NCBI RefSeq assembly: GCF_013408145.1
Contig: NZ_JACBZI010000001.1
Coordinates: 2,122,001-2,186,000 of the forward strand
Direction of reading: 5' to 3'
DNA: 64,000 nt
Source of the DNA: Nocardioides marinus
GTDB lineage: Bacteria > Actinomycetota > Actinomycetes > Propionibacteriales > Nocardioidaceae
The notes beneath the pieces were generated by a model that worked only from the letters and a program-made list of their open reading frames with translations, was not told where the DNA came from and did no database searches. Positions 55,199 to 62,594 of this stretch are shown here, one piece after another. Every line of letters starts with the position of its first letter. Positions within the stretch are counted from its first letter, which is position 1. A program made the position numbers and the translations under genes.

Positions 55199-56470
55199 AT
55201 GAAGCGGATGACCCACACGATGCGCCTCGCCGCCGTCGCCTCGGCGACGATGCTGGTGCTGGCTGCGTGCGGTAGCGAGGACAGCAGCAGCGACACCGAC
55301 GCCGATGCCGGGGACGACACCCCGACGACGTCGAACATCGACCTGAAGATCGGGACCGCGCTGCCCCAGACGGGCAACCTCGCGTTCCTCGGCCCCCCGG
55401 AGGAGGCGGGCGTCGGGTACGCCGCGTCGCTCATCGAGGCGGCCGACACCGGTCTGAACCTGGAGATCGTCTACGGCGACTCCGGCGACACCGACAACAA
55501 GGCCTACGAGTCGGAGATCCCGCGCCTGCTCGGCGAGGACGTGGCGGCGATCATCGGTGCGGCCTCGTCCGGCACCTCGCTGCAGTTCATCGACCAGGTC
55601 GTCGACGCCGGCGTCATCCAGTTCTCGCCGGCCAACACCTCCGACGCGTTCACCAGCTACGACGACAAGGGCCTGTACTGGCGTACCGCCCCCTCCGACG
55701 TGCTGCAGGGCGACGTGCTCGGCAACCTGATCGCCGCCGACGGCGCCGCGACGCTGGGCATGATCGTGCTCAACGACTCCTACGGCACCGGCCTGGCCAA
55801 GTACGTCACCGAGGCCTTCGAGGGCGCCGGCGGCGAGGTCGTCGCCATGGAGACCTACAACACCGGTGACACCTCCTTCGACTCGCAGGTGAGCGCGGTG
55901 CTGGCGGCCAAGCCGGACGCCATCGCCCTGATCACCTTCGAGGAGGTCGCGACCATCCTGCCGAGCCTCTTCGGCGAGTACCCGGCCGAGGACCTCTACT
56001 TCGTGGACGGCAACCTGTCGAACTTCGGCAAGCAGTTCCCGAAGGGCTCGCTGACCGGCGCCAAGGGCACCCTGCCCGGCCTGTCGATCGACTCGCTGAA
56101 GGCCTTCACCACCGACCTGAACGCCTACGCCAAGGAGTCGGGCCAGTTCCCGAAGGGCCTCGACGAGTTCAGCTACGCCGCGGAGTCCTTCGACGCGGTC
56201 AACCTGATCGCGCTGGCCGCCCTGGCCGCTGGTTCCTCGGACCCCGCGGACATCGCCGGCAAGCTCCAGGAGGTCTCGGGCGGCACCGGTGACGGCGAGA
56301 AGTGCACCACCTTCGCCGACTGCGCCGCGATCATCGCCGACGGCGGCACCGTCGACTACGACGGCATCTCCGGCCCGATCACCTTCGACGAGGTGGGCGA
56401 CCCGCAGGACGCCACGATCGGTATCTACCAGTACGGCGACGACAACACCTACGGCGCCTACACGGGCTGA
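55199..56470 (+). CDS. Branched-chain amino-acid ABC transporter, substrate-binding lipoprotein (LivJ-like)
   Basis: A 423-residue lipoprotein: signal peptide with lipobox VLAAC (Cys24), an acidic linker (DSSSDTDADAGDD), then a type I periplasmic-binding fold starting IDLKIGTALPQTGNLAFLGP. Conserved pieces include AAIIGAASSGTSLQFIDQV and MIVLNDSYGTGLAKYVTEAF. It should capture amino acids or related amides for the LivHMGF complex encoded convergently at 56786-60799. A GGAG lies before the ATG. It is its own transcription unit, closed by a 16-bp stem terminator. Confidence 0.9.
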   Translation: MKRMTHTMRLAAVASATMLVLAACGSEDSSSDTDADAGDDTPTTSNIDLKIGTALPQTGNLAFLGPPEEAGVGYAASLIEAADTGLNLEIVYGDSGDTDNKAYESEIPRLLGEDVAAIIGAASSGTSLQFIDQVVDAGVIQFSPANTSDAFTSYDDKGLYWRTAPSDVLQGDVLGNLIAADGAATLGMIVLNDSYGTGLAKYVTEAFEGAGGEVVAMETYNTGDTSFDSQVSAVLAAKPDAIALITFEEVATILPSLFGEYPAEDLYFVDGNLSNFGKQFPKGSLTGAKGTLPGLSIDSLKAFTTDLNAYAKESGQFPKGLDEFSYAAESFDAVNLIALAALAAGSSDPADIAGKLQEVSGGTGDGEKCTTFADCAAIIADGGTVDYDGISGPITFDEVGDPQDATIGIYQYGDDNTYGAYTG

Positions 56471-56494
56471 CCAGGGGTCGCTGACCTGACAGCG

Positions 56495-56529
56495 CAGGGC
56501 CCGGGTTCCTTCGAGGAACCCGGGCCCTG
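56495..56529 (+). terminator. Terminator of the liv binding-protein gene
   Basis: CAGGGCCCGGGTTCCT pairs perfectly with AGGAACCCGGGCCCTG (56495-56510 with 56514-56529), loop TCG, followed by TT. Confidence 0.85.
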
Positions 56530-56705
56530 TTGCGTGTCCGGCCCCTGATCCACAGCCTCGGTCGTGCATCTCCGACGGCCGCACGGACACCCCAGCCCCC
56601 GGCCACACGAACGCGGGCCCCCAGGACAGCAGGGCTCCGCCGGACCGCAGGGCCCCGGCGACACGGGACCGCGGCAGTCCACACTCAGGGAGTCCCCCGC
56701 ACACG

Positions 56706-56744
56706 AGAGGGCCCCGGGAACCTGTGTGGTTCCCGGGGCCCTCT
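56706..56744 (-). terminator. Terminator of the livHMGF operon
   Basis: AGAGGGCCCCGGGAACC pairs with GGTTCCCGGGGCCCTCT (56706-56722 with 56728-56744), loop TGTGT, about 40 nt past the livF stop. Its arms resemble those of the terminator 200 bp away. Confidence 0.85.
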
Positions 56745-56785
56745 GCGGCGTCGTACGACGGTGGCTGCCCGAGGGCAGCCAGGTG

Positions 56786-57529
56786 CTACTTGCCCAGCGT
56801 GCCGAGGTACAGCTCGGTGACCTTGGGGTCGTCGAGCAGGTCACGACCCGAGCCCGTGTGGGCGTCGGTGCCGAGGTCCAGCACGTAGCCGCGGTCGCAG
56901 ATCTGCAGGCATCGACGGGCGTTCTGCTCGACCATGATGCAGGTGACGCCTGCCTTGTTGATGTCCGAGACGCGGATGAACGCCTCGTCCTGACGCACCG
57001 GCGACAGACCGGCCGACGGCTCATCGAGCAGCAGGACCTTGGGGTCCATCATCAGCGCCCGGCCCATGGCCACCATCTGGCGCTCACCACCCGACAACGA
57101 GCCGGCGCGCTGCTTGAGCCGCTTGCCGAGCTCGGCGAAGATGCCGGTCACGAAGTCCAGTCGCTCGGCATAGACCTTGGGGTTCTGGTAGAGCCCCATC
57201 TGCAGGTTCTCCTCGATGGTCAACGAGGGGAACACGTTGTTGGTCTGCGGGATGAAGCCGACGCCCTTGGCGACCAGCTTGTTGGCCTTGAGACCGGTGA
57301 TGTCCTGGCCCTCCAGCGAGATCGTGCCCTCGCGGACCTGGACCATCCCGAAGATCGCCTTGAGCAGCGTCGACTTGCCGGCACCGTTGGGGCCGATGAT
57401 GCCGATCAGCTCGCCCTCGTAGGCGGTCAGGGAGCACCCGTTGAGGATGTTGACCCCGGGCAGGTACCCCGCGTGGACGTCGTCGACGTGGACGACGAGG
57501 GTCCTGGTCTCGGTGGCTGCGGCGTTCAT
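56786..57529 (-). CDS. livF: Branched-chain amino-acid ABC transporter ATPase LivF
   Basis: A 247-residue ABC ATPase: Walker A GPNGAGKST, signature LSGGERQMVAMGRAL, Walker B LLLDEPSAGLSP. YLPGVNILNGCSLTAYEGEL is the LivF-type opening. It energises the LivHM permease with LivG. The ATG overlaps the livG stop (ATGA, 57526-57529), and GAGGAGAAG inside the livG end serves as ribosome site. Last gene of livH-livM-livG-livF. Confidence 0.92.
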   Translation of the reverse strand: MNAAATETRTLVVHVDDVHAGYLPGVNILNGCSLTAYEGELIGIIGPNGAGKSTLLKAIFGMVQVREGTISLEGQDITGLKANKLVAKGVGFIPQTNNVFPSLTIEENLQMGLYQNPKVYAERLDFVTGIFAELGKRLKQRAGSLSGGERQMVAMGRALMMDPKVLLLDEPSAGLSPVRQDEAFIRVSDINKAGVTCIMVEQNARRCLQICDRGYVLDLGTDAHTGSGRDLLDDPKVTELYLGTLGK

Positions 57530-58506
57530 CGCTTCTTCTCCTCGCGCTCCAGCTCGTCGTTCGACTCCGCCTCGATCATGTGCCGCGAGGCCTCCGCGTC
57601 GCCGTCCCCGGCGACCCGACCGGTCACGACACCGAGGTCGACGTCCTGGTGGGCTCCGAGGTAGGCGTCGATGACGGCGGGGTCGGACATGACCGTGCTG
57701 GGGTCTCCCTCGGCGACGATCTTGCCCTCGGCCATGACGACGACCCAGTCGGCGATGTGACGCACCATGTGCATGTCGTGCTCGACGAAGAGCACCGTCA
57801 TGCCCTGGTCCTTGAGGTCGAGGATGTGGTCGAGCAGCGACTGCGTCAGGGCCGGGTTCACACCGGCCATCGGCTCGTCGAGCATGACCAGCGTGGGGCT
57901 GGACATCAGCGCACGCGCCATCTCCAGCAGCTTGCGCTGACCACCCGACAGGCTCGCGGCGTAGTCGTCGACCTTCGCGTCCAGCTTGAACCGCACCAGC
58001 AGCTCACGGGCGCGCTGCTCGATCTCCTTGTCCTGGCTGCGCCAGACGGCTGGGACGAGGCTGGTGAAGAACCGCTCGCCGCGCTGCCCGGTGGCACCCA
58101 GCTTCATGTTCTCCAGCACCGTGAGCAGGCCGAGTGCCTTGGTGAGCTGGAAGGTGCGCACCAGCCCGCGTCGGGCCACCTTGTAGGCCGGCACACCGGC
58201 CAGGGAGCGGTCGTTGAACGACCACTTGCCCTCGTCGGGGGTGTCGAAGCCGGTCAGGAGGTTGAAGAAGGTCGTCTTGCCGGCACCGTTGGGACCGATG
58301 AGCGCGGTGATCGCGCCCCTCGGGATCTCCACGTGGTCGACGTCGACGGCGTGCACGCCACCGAAGGAGCGGCGCACGTTGTCGGCGACGATGATCGGGT
58401 CGACCTTCTTGCAGCCAGGGGCGGCCTCACCGACGTGCAGGCCGGTCGTCTTCTCCCGCGGGACCAGCGTCGGCGGTCCGGACTGGGACGAGGCGTCACT
58501 TGACAA
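57526..58506 (-). CDS. livG: Branched-chain amino-acid ABC transporter ATPase LivG
   Basis: A 326-residue ABC ATPase: Walker A GPNGAGKTTFFNLLTGF, signature LSGGQRKLLEMARAL, Walker B VMLDEPMAGVNP, and VLFVEHDMHMVRHIADWVVV. It has about 35 extra N-terminal residues before the domain (TTGLHVGEAAPGCKKVDPII) and an acidic C-terminal tail of about 40. The start is a TTG at 58506, overlapping the livM end by 11 bp; no other in-frame start codon lies nearby. The N-terminal extension is longer than in most LivG proteins. Confidence 0.9.
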   Translation of the reverse strand: MSSDASSQSGPPTLVPREKTTGLHVGEAAPGCKKVDPIIVADNVRRSFGGVHAVDVDHVEIPRGAITALIGPNGAGKTTFFNLLTGFDTPDEGKWSFNDRSLAGVPAYKVARRGLVRTFQLTKALGLLTVLENMKLGATGQRGERFFTSLVPAVWRSQDKEIEQRARELLVRFKLDAKVDDYAASLSGGQRKLLEMARALMSSPTLVMLDEPMAGVNPALTQSLLDHILDLKDQGMTVLFVEHDMHMVRHIADWVVVMAEGKIVAEGDPSTVMSDPAVIDAYLGAHQDVDLGVVTGRVAGDGDAEASRHMIEAESNDELEREEKKR

Positions 58507-59476
58507 AGGTCATCTCCTTCTTGTTGCCCAGGATGCCCTGGGGCATGAAGATCACCAGCAGCATCAGGCCCACGCCGACGAGGATGAACCTCACCATCCC
58601 TGCCTGGTTGGCGGTCATGAAGGGCAGCACGCCGGCGTCCACGAGGGCCGGCATCAGGTTGCTCAGGAAGAACTGGAGCACCCAGAAGATCACCGCGCCG
58701 AGGACCGGGCCGAACACCGTGGCCGCACCGCCGAGCAGGACGATCGTGTAGACGAAGAAGGTCAGCGAGGTGACGTACACACCGGGGCTGGCGTTGGAGC
58801 CGAGGGTGTAGACGATGCCGCCGGCCGCGATGATGACGCCACCGATGATCAGCGCCTGCATCTTGTAGGCGAAGACGTTCTTGCCGAGCGCGCGCACGGC
58901 GTCCTCGTCCTCACGGATGCCGCGCAGGACGCGGCCCCACGGGCTGCGCATCATCGCCCAGACCAGCAGCACCGCGAGGGCCAGCAGGATGATCCCGATG
59001 ATGATGGGCCACAGCTCGTTCTGGTTGAACTGCCACGGGCCGAAGCCGTACTCCCCGTCGGGGATCGGGTTGGCGTCCTGGAACCCGCCGGAGTAGCCGT
59101 ACAGGCCGTCGGCGGAACCGGTGACCTCCTCGAAGGCCACGGTCAGCAGCAGCAGGCGCAGCACCTCGGCGGCCGCGATGGTCACGATCGCGAGGTAGTC
59201 CCCGCGCAGCCTCAGCGTCGGGATGCCGAGGATCATCGCGAAGATCACCGCCGCCACCAGGGCGGTGAACGCCGCCAGCCACCACGGGAAGCCGAAGGTG
59301 AGGATGGAGATGGCGTAGCCGTAGGCACCGACGGCCATGAAGCCGGCGACACCCATGTTCAGCAGGCCGGCCTGTCCGAAGTGGACACCCAGACCCAGCG
59401 CAGCGAGCGCGTAGGCGATCGTCGTCGTCGAGATGATCGACGAAGCCGATTGGTTGAAGATCTGACCCCAGTCCAT
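58496..59476 (-). CDS. livM: Branched-chain amino-acid ABC transporter permease LivM
   Basis: A 326-residue permease with about nine hydrophobic segments. GVHFGQAGLLNMGVAGFMAVGAY is the LivM opening and GIPTLRLRGDYLAIVTIAAAEVLR the transport-coupling (EAA-like) region. An extracytoplasmic loop (GYSGGFQDANPIPDGEYGFG) is long. It forms the membrane channel with LivH. It starts at ATG 59476, 9 bp after the livH stop. Confidence 0.9.
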   Translation of the reverse strand: MDWGQIFNQSASSIISTTTIAYALAALGLGVHFGQAGLLNMGVAGFMAVGAYGYAISILTFGFPWWLAAFTALVAAVIFAMILGIPTLRLRGDYLAIVTIAAAEVLRLLLLTVAFEEVTGSADGLYGYSGGFQDANPIPDGEYGFGPWQFNQNELWPIIIGIILLALAVLLVWAMMRSPWGRVLRGIREDEDAVRALGKNVFAYKMQALIIGGVIIAAGGIVYTLGSNASPGVYVTSLTFFVYTIVLLGGAATVFGPVLGAVIFWVLQFFLSNLMPALVDAGVLPFMTANQAGMVRFILVGVGLMLLVIFMPQGILGNKKEMTFVK

Positions 59477-59485
59477 GGCGGGCTC

Positions 59486-60799
59486 CTATCCGATTCTCTC
59501 GCGCCGACCAAGGATGCCTTGGGGCCGGACCAGCAGGATGATGATGAGGATGGCCAGTGCGGAGGCGAACCGCAGGTCGGCCGGGATGAACAGGCTCGAG
59601 GTCTCCACGATGATGCCGATGATCAGCGCGCCGATCAGGGCACCGAAGGCCGTGCCGAGACCACCGAGGGTCACCGCCGCGAACATGAGCAGCAGCACCT
59701 GCGTGCCCATGTCCCACTTGATGCCGGGTCGGTAGTAGGCGTACAGGACACCGGCCAGGCCGGCCAGCGCCGAGGCCATGATCCACACGACGCGGACCAC
59801 GAAGTCGACGTCGATGCCCGACGCCGCGGCGAGGCCCGGGTTGTCGGAGATCGCGCGGGTCGCCTTGCCCAGGCGGGAGGAGGTCAGCCAGATCGCGAAG
59901 GCCACGATCACCACGACCGCGATCACCATGGAGACGATGTCCACCTTGGTCATGCGGATCGGGCCGATGATGTCGATCTTCTGCGCGGTGGAGCCCGGGA
60001 GCTGCTCGGTGCCGCCGCCGATGAAGTACTGGAAGACGTAGCGGATCGCCAGGGAGAGCCCGATGCTGACGATCATCAGCTGCACGACTCCGACCGAGCG
60101 GTGCCGCAGTGGGCGCCAGATGACGGCGTCCATCGCCAGGCCGAGCAGGCCGCTGAGCAGCACCGCCAGCGGCAGCGCGATCCACAGCGAGGCGCCGATG
60201 AAGGCGGTGCCGCCGATCCACAGGGCGATGACGGCACCGAAGGTGACCATCTCGCCGTGGGCGAAGTTGGAGATGCCGGTGGTGCCGAAGACCAGCGAGA
60301 GACCGACCGAGGCGAGTCCGAGCATCAGCCCGAAGTTGATGCCCTGGACCAGGCGCTGGACCAGCTGCGAGGCGAAGGCCGTGGACTCCCGCTCGCCCTC
60401 ACCGATGAAGAAGTTGACCGCCTTCGGCGCGAACGGGACGTTCGGCGTGACCTCCTTGGTCTCCGGCGTGTCGTCCTCGGGGTCGTCCAGGGTGATGCCC
60501 TCGGGCAGGGTGTCGACGTCCAGCGTGACGGTGTACTCCGCCGACTCCGGGACGCTGACCTGCCACTGACCGCGGGGCCCGGTCACGACGGTCTGCGGGC
60601 CACCGGGGCCGTCGACCGTGATGGAGACGCCCTCGATGGCCTCGCCCTTGTTCTGGACGTTGCCGGCGATCTTGAACTGGTCGCCCTCCGCCGCGACAGC
60701 GGGCCCGCCCCCGAGGAGCGTGGCCAAGCCCAGCGCGAGCAGCAGCATGGTCGCGATGCGCCACACGGTGGACACTCCCGACCTGGTCGTGGGTCTCAT
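59486..60799 (-). CDS. livH: Branched-chain amino-acid ABC permease LivH with N-terminal carboxypeptidase-regulatory-like domain
   Basis: A 437-residue fusion. Residues 1-37 are a signal-peptide-like segment (IATMLLLALGLATLLGGGPAVAA). Residues 40-125 form a small beta-sandwich of the carboxypeptidase-regulatory/Ig-like type (FKIAGNVQNKGEAIEGVSIT, GPRGQWQVSVPESAEYTVTL), which must lie outside the membrane. Then comes a normal LivH permease from QRLVQGINFGLMLGLASVGL, with the coupling region DNPGLAAASGIDV. A usual LivH is about 290 residues. The extra domain could dock the binding lipoprotein or the cell wall. ATG 60799 is used. First gene of the livHMGF operon. Confidence 0.88.
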   Translation of the reverse strand: MRPTTRSGVSTVWRIATMLLLALGLATLLGGGPAVAAEGDQFKIAGNVQNKGEAIEGVSITVDGPGGPQTVVTGPRGQWQVSVPESAEYTVTLDVDTLPEGITLDDPEDDTPETKEVTPNVPFAPKAVNFFIGEGERESTAFASQLVQRLVQGINFGLMLGLASVGLSLVFGTTGISNFAHGEMVTFGAVIALWIGGTAFIGASLWIALPLAVLLSGLLGLAMDAVIWRPLRHRSVGVVQLMIVSIGLSLAIRYVFQYFIGGGTEQLPGSTAQKIDIIGPIRMTKVDIVSMVIAVVVIVAFAIWLTSSRLGKATRAISDNPGLAAASGIDVDFVVRVVWIMASALAGLAGVLYAYYRPGIKWDMGTQVLLLMFAAVTLGGLGTAFGALIGALIIGIIVETSSLFIPADLRFASALAILIIILLVRPQGILGRRERIG

Positions 60800-61006
60800 T
60801 GGGCTCTCGGTCCTCCATGCCTCTCGACGTCTGTGTCGCGCTCGCGTCCGGGACGCTACGGGTGGCACGTGTCCCCGAGGTTTCGGCCACCGCCAGCGAA
60901 CGCTACACGCACCGGGCCGCTCCCGCGGGCGTCCAGCGCAAGGCGTTCGGATCGGGGCGCGGTCGTGCCCTGATCGTTACGTGAGGCTTTACCGAGCGCG
61001 GCTGCC

Positions 61007-61624
61007 TCAGGGCTGCTCGGTGCCGCCGGCGATCGCCGGACCGTGCGAGATGACCCCCTCGGCCACCTGCTTCATCGACAGCCGCAGGTCCATCGCCGTC
61101 TTCTGGATCCACCGGAAGGCCTCGGGCTCGGTGAGGCTGAGCTGCTCCTGCAGCACCCCCTTGGCGCGGTCGACGACCTTGCGGGTCTCCAGGCGCTCCC
61201 TGAGGTCGGCCACCTCCGACTCCACGGCCGCCAGCTCGGCGAAACGGCTCACGGCCATCTCGATCGCGGGCACGAGGTCGGACTTCGAGAACGGCTTCAC
61301 GAGGTAGGCCATGGCACCGGCGTCGCGGGCCCGCTCGACCAGCTCGCGCTGGGAGAAGGCGGTCAGCACGATGACCGGTGCGATCCGCTGGCCGGCGATC
61401 GACTCCGCCGCTGAGATCCCGTCGAGCACCGGCATCTTGACGTCGAGGATGACCAGGTCGGGCCGCAGCTCCTCGGCCAGCTCGATGGCCCGGGCGCCGT
61501 CGCCGGCCTGGCCGACGACGTCGTACCCCTCCTCGCCCAGCATCTCGGCGAGGTCCATCCGGATGAGGACCTCGTCCTCGGCGATGACGACGGTGCGGGG
61601 TGCCGGTGCAGCGGGCTGGGTCAC
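61007..61624 (-). CDS. pdtaR: ANTAR-domain response regulator (PdtaR/Rv1626-like)
   Basis: A 205-residue regulator: receiver domain with phospho-acceptor Asp in LVILDVKMPVLDG, the acidic pair in VIAEDEVLIRMD and the Lys in YLVKPFSKSD; a coiled linker; then an ANTAR RNA-binding domain (RKVVDRAKGVLQEQLSLTE, AFRWIQKTAMDLRLSM). ANTAR proteins act by antitermination at paired hairpins in nascent RNA. Its cognate kinase (PdtaS) is not in the window. TACCCT (61632-61637, minus strand) ends 7 nt before GTG 61624, so it is leaderless. Its neighbourhood (polA, liv genes, pyk) is conserved in actinobacteria. Confidence 0.9.
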   Translation of the reverse strand: MTQPAAPAPRTVVIAEDEVLIRMDLAEMLGEEGYDVVGQAGDGARAIELAEELRPDLVILDVKMPVLDGISAAESIAGQRIAPVIVLTAFSQRELVERARDAGAMAYLVKPFSKSDLVPAIEMAVSRFAELAAVESEVADLRERLETRKVVDRAKGVLQEQLSLTEPEAFRWIQKTAMDLRLSMKQVAEGVISHGPAIAGGTEQP

Positions 61625-61693
61625 GCCCGACAGGGTAGGGCACCCACCGAGTCCAGCGGCCAGTCGGTTGTCGTCTACCCTGAGCCGACCCTT

Positions 61694-61778
61694 GCCGGGT
61701 TGGTGGAATGGCAGACACGGCGCTCTCAAAAAGCGCTGCCCACAGGGCGTGCGGGTTCGACTCCCGCACCCGGCACCA
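61694..61778 (+). tRNA. tRNA-Leu (anticodon CAA)
   Basis: An 85-nt type II tRNA. The acceptor stem GCCGGGT/ACCCGGC (61694-61700 with 61768-61774) is followed by discriminator A and an encoded CCA. The anticodon arm is GCGCT-CTCAAAA-AGCGC, giving anticodon CAA. The long variable arm is GCCC-ACA-GGGC, and the T-arm GCGGG-TTCGACT-CCCGC is perfect. It reads UUG codons. Confidence 0.95.
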
Positions 61779-61807
61779 CTGTCGGTGGGCTCGGTCAGAC
61801 TCCGCCC

Positions 61808-62587
61808 ATGGGGCACGTCCGTCCGCAGCACGTCGTCGACAGCGCTCTCGCTGCATCCGACGCTGGGATGCGCGATGCGGCCAACGCGGCGATGCACGGC
61901 GTCGCGGTGAAGACCATCCGACGCTGGCGACGGCTCTACCAGCGCCGTGGGCTGCCGAGGGGCCAGGCACACACCAGCGCGGCGTGCCCCGACTGCGATG
62001 GCGGCGCCCTCGACGAACCCGCCTACGCGGAACTACTCGGTTGGTACCTCGGGGACGGGCATCTGAGCCGGGGCCGTCGGGATGTCTGGAACCTTCACAT
62101 CTACAACGACGCGAGGTACGTCCATGACAACGCAGTGATCGCCGCGATCATGCGGCGCGTGAAGCCTGGTGGCATGCCGCACACCCGGCTGGTCCCAGGC
62201 TGCGTGATCACCACCGTGTCGTGGAAGCACTGGATCTGTCTGCTCCCGCAGCACGGCCCCGGGCGCAAGCACGAGCGGGTCATCGCTCTCGAGCCGTGGC
62301 AGGAGGAGATCGTCGAGCGCCACTCGGGCCCGTTCCTCCGCGGTCTCCTCCACTCGGACGGGTGCCGCGCCAACAACTGGACGACGCGACAGGTCGGTGG
62401 TGAGCGGAGGCGCTACGACTACCCGCGCTGGCAGTTCTCCAACCGGTCCGAGGACATCCTCGGTCTGTACACGTGGGCGCTCGGCCTGGTCGACGTTCCC
62501 TGGCGGCGCAGCGGGCGCTGGTGCGTGAGCGTCTCCCGGCGCGAGGGGGTCGCACGCCTCGACGACCTGGTGGGTCCCAAGCGCTGA
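61808..62587 (+). CDS. HTH plus LAGLIDADG-like protein next to tRNA-Leu
   Basis: A 259-residue protein. Residues 20-45 form a helix-turn-helix (AANAAMHGVAVKTIRRWRRL); Cys60-Cys63 (CPDC) follow. The rest looks like a single-chain LAGLIDADG fold: first motif LLGWYLGDG (76-84), second motif FLRGLLHSDG (176-185), each with the acidic residue at the active-site end. Between them SWKHWICLLPQHGPGRKHER (138-157) is a strongly conserved-looking block. Related actinobacterial proteins are annotated only as HTH-domain proteins; no function is established to my knowledge. It begins 30 bp after the tRNA CCA and may share its transcript. It ends 8 bp before the convergent pyk stop. Confidence 0.75.
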   Translation: MGHVRPQHVVDSALAASDAGMRDAANAAMHGVAVKTIRRWRRLYQRRGLPRGQAHTSAACPDCDGGALDEPAYAELLGWYLGDGHLSRGRRDVWNLHIYNDARYVHDNAVIAAIMRRVKPGGMPHTRLVPGCVITTVSWKHWICLLPQHGPGRKHERVIALEPWQEEIVERHSGPFLRGLLHSDGCRANNWTTRQVGGERRRYDYPRWQFSNRSEDILGLYTWALGLVDVPWRRSGRWCVSVSRREGVARLDDLVGPKR

Positions 62588-62594
62588 ACCCCCG

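Larger units (their letters stand above)
56471..56785. other. Spacer between the convergent liv units, with two terminators
   Basis: About 315 bp with no gene. It carries one strong hairpin for each flanking unit (56495-56529 and 56706-56744); the 175 bp between them are low-complexity, proline-codon-like sequence without recognisable features. Confidence 0.6.
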
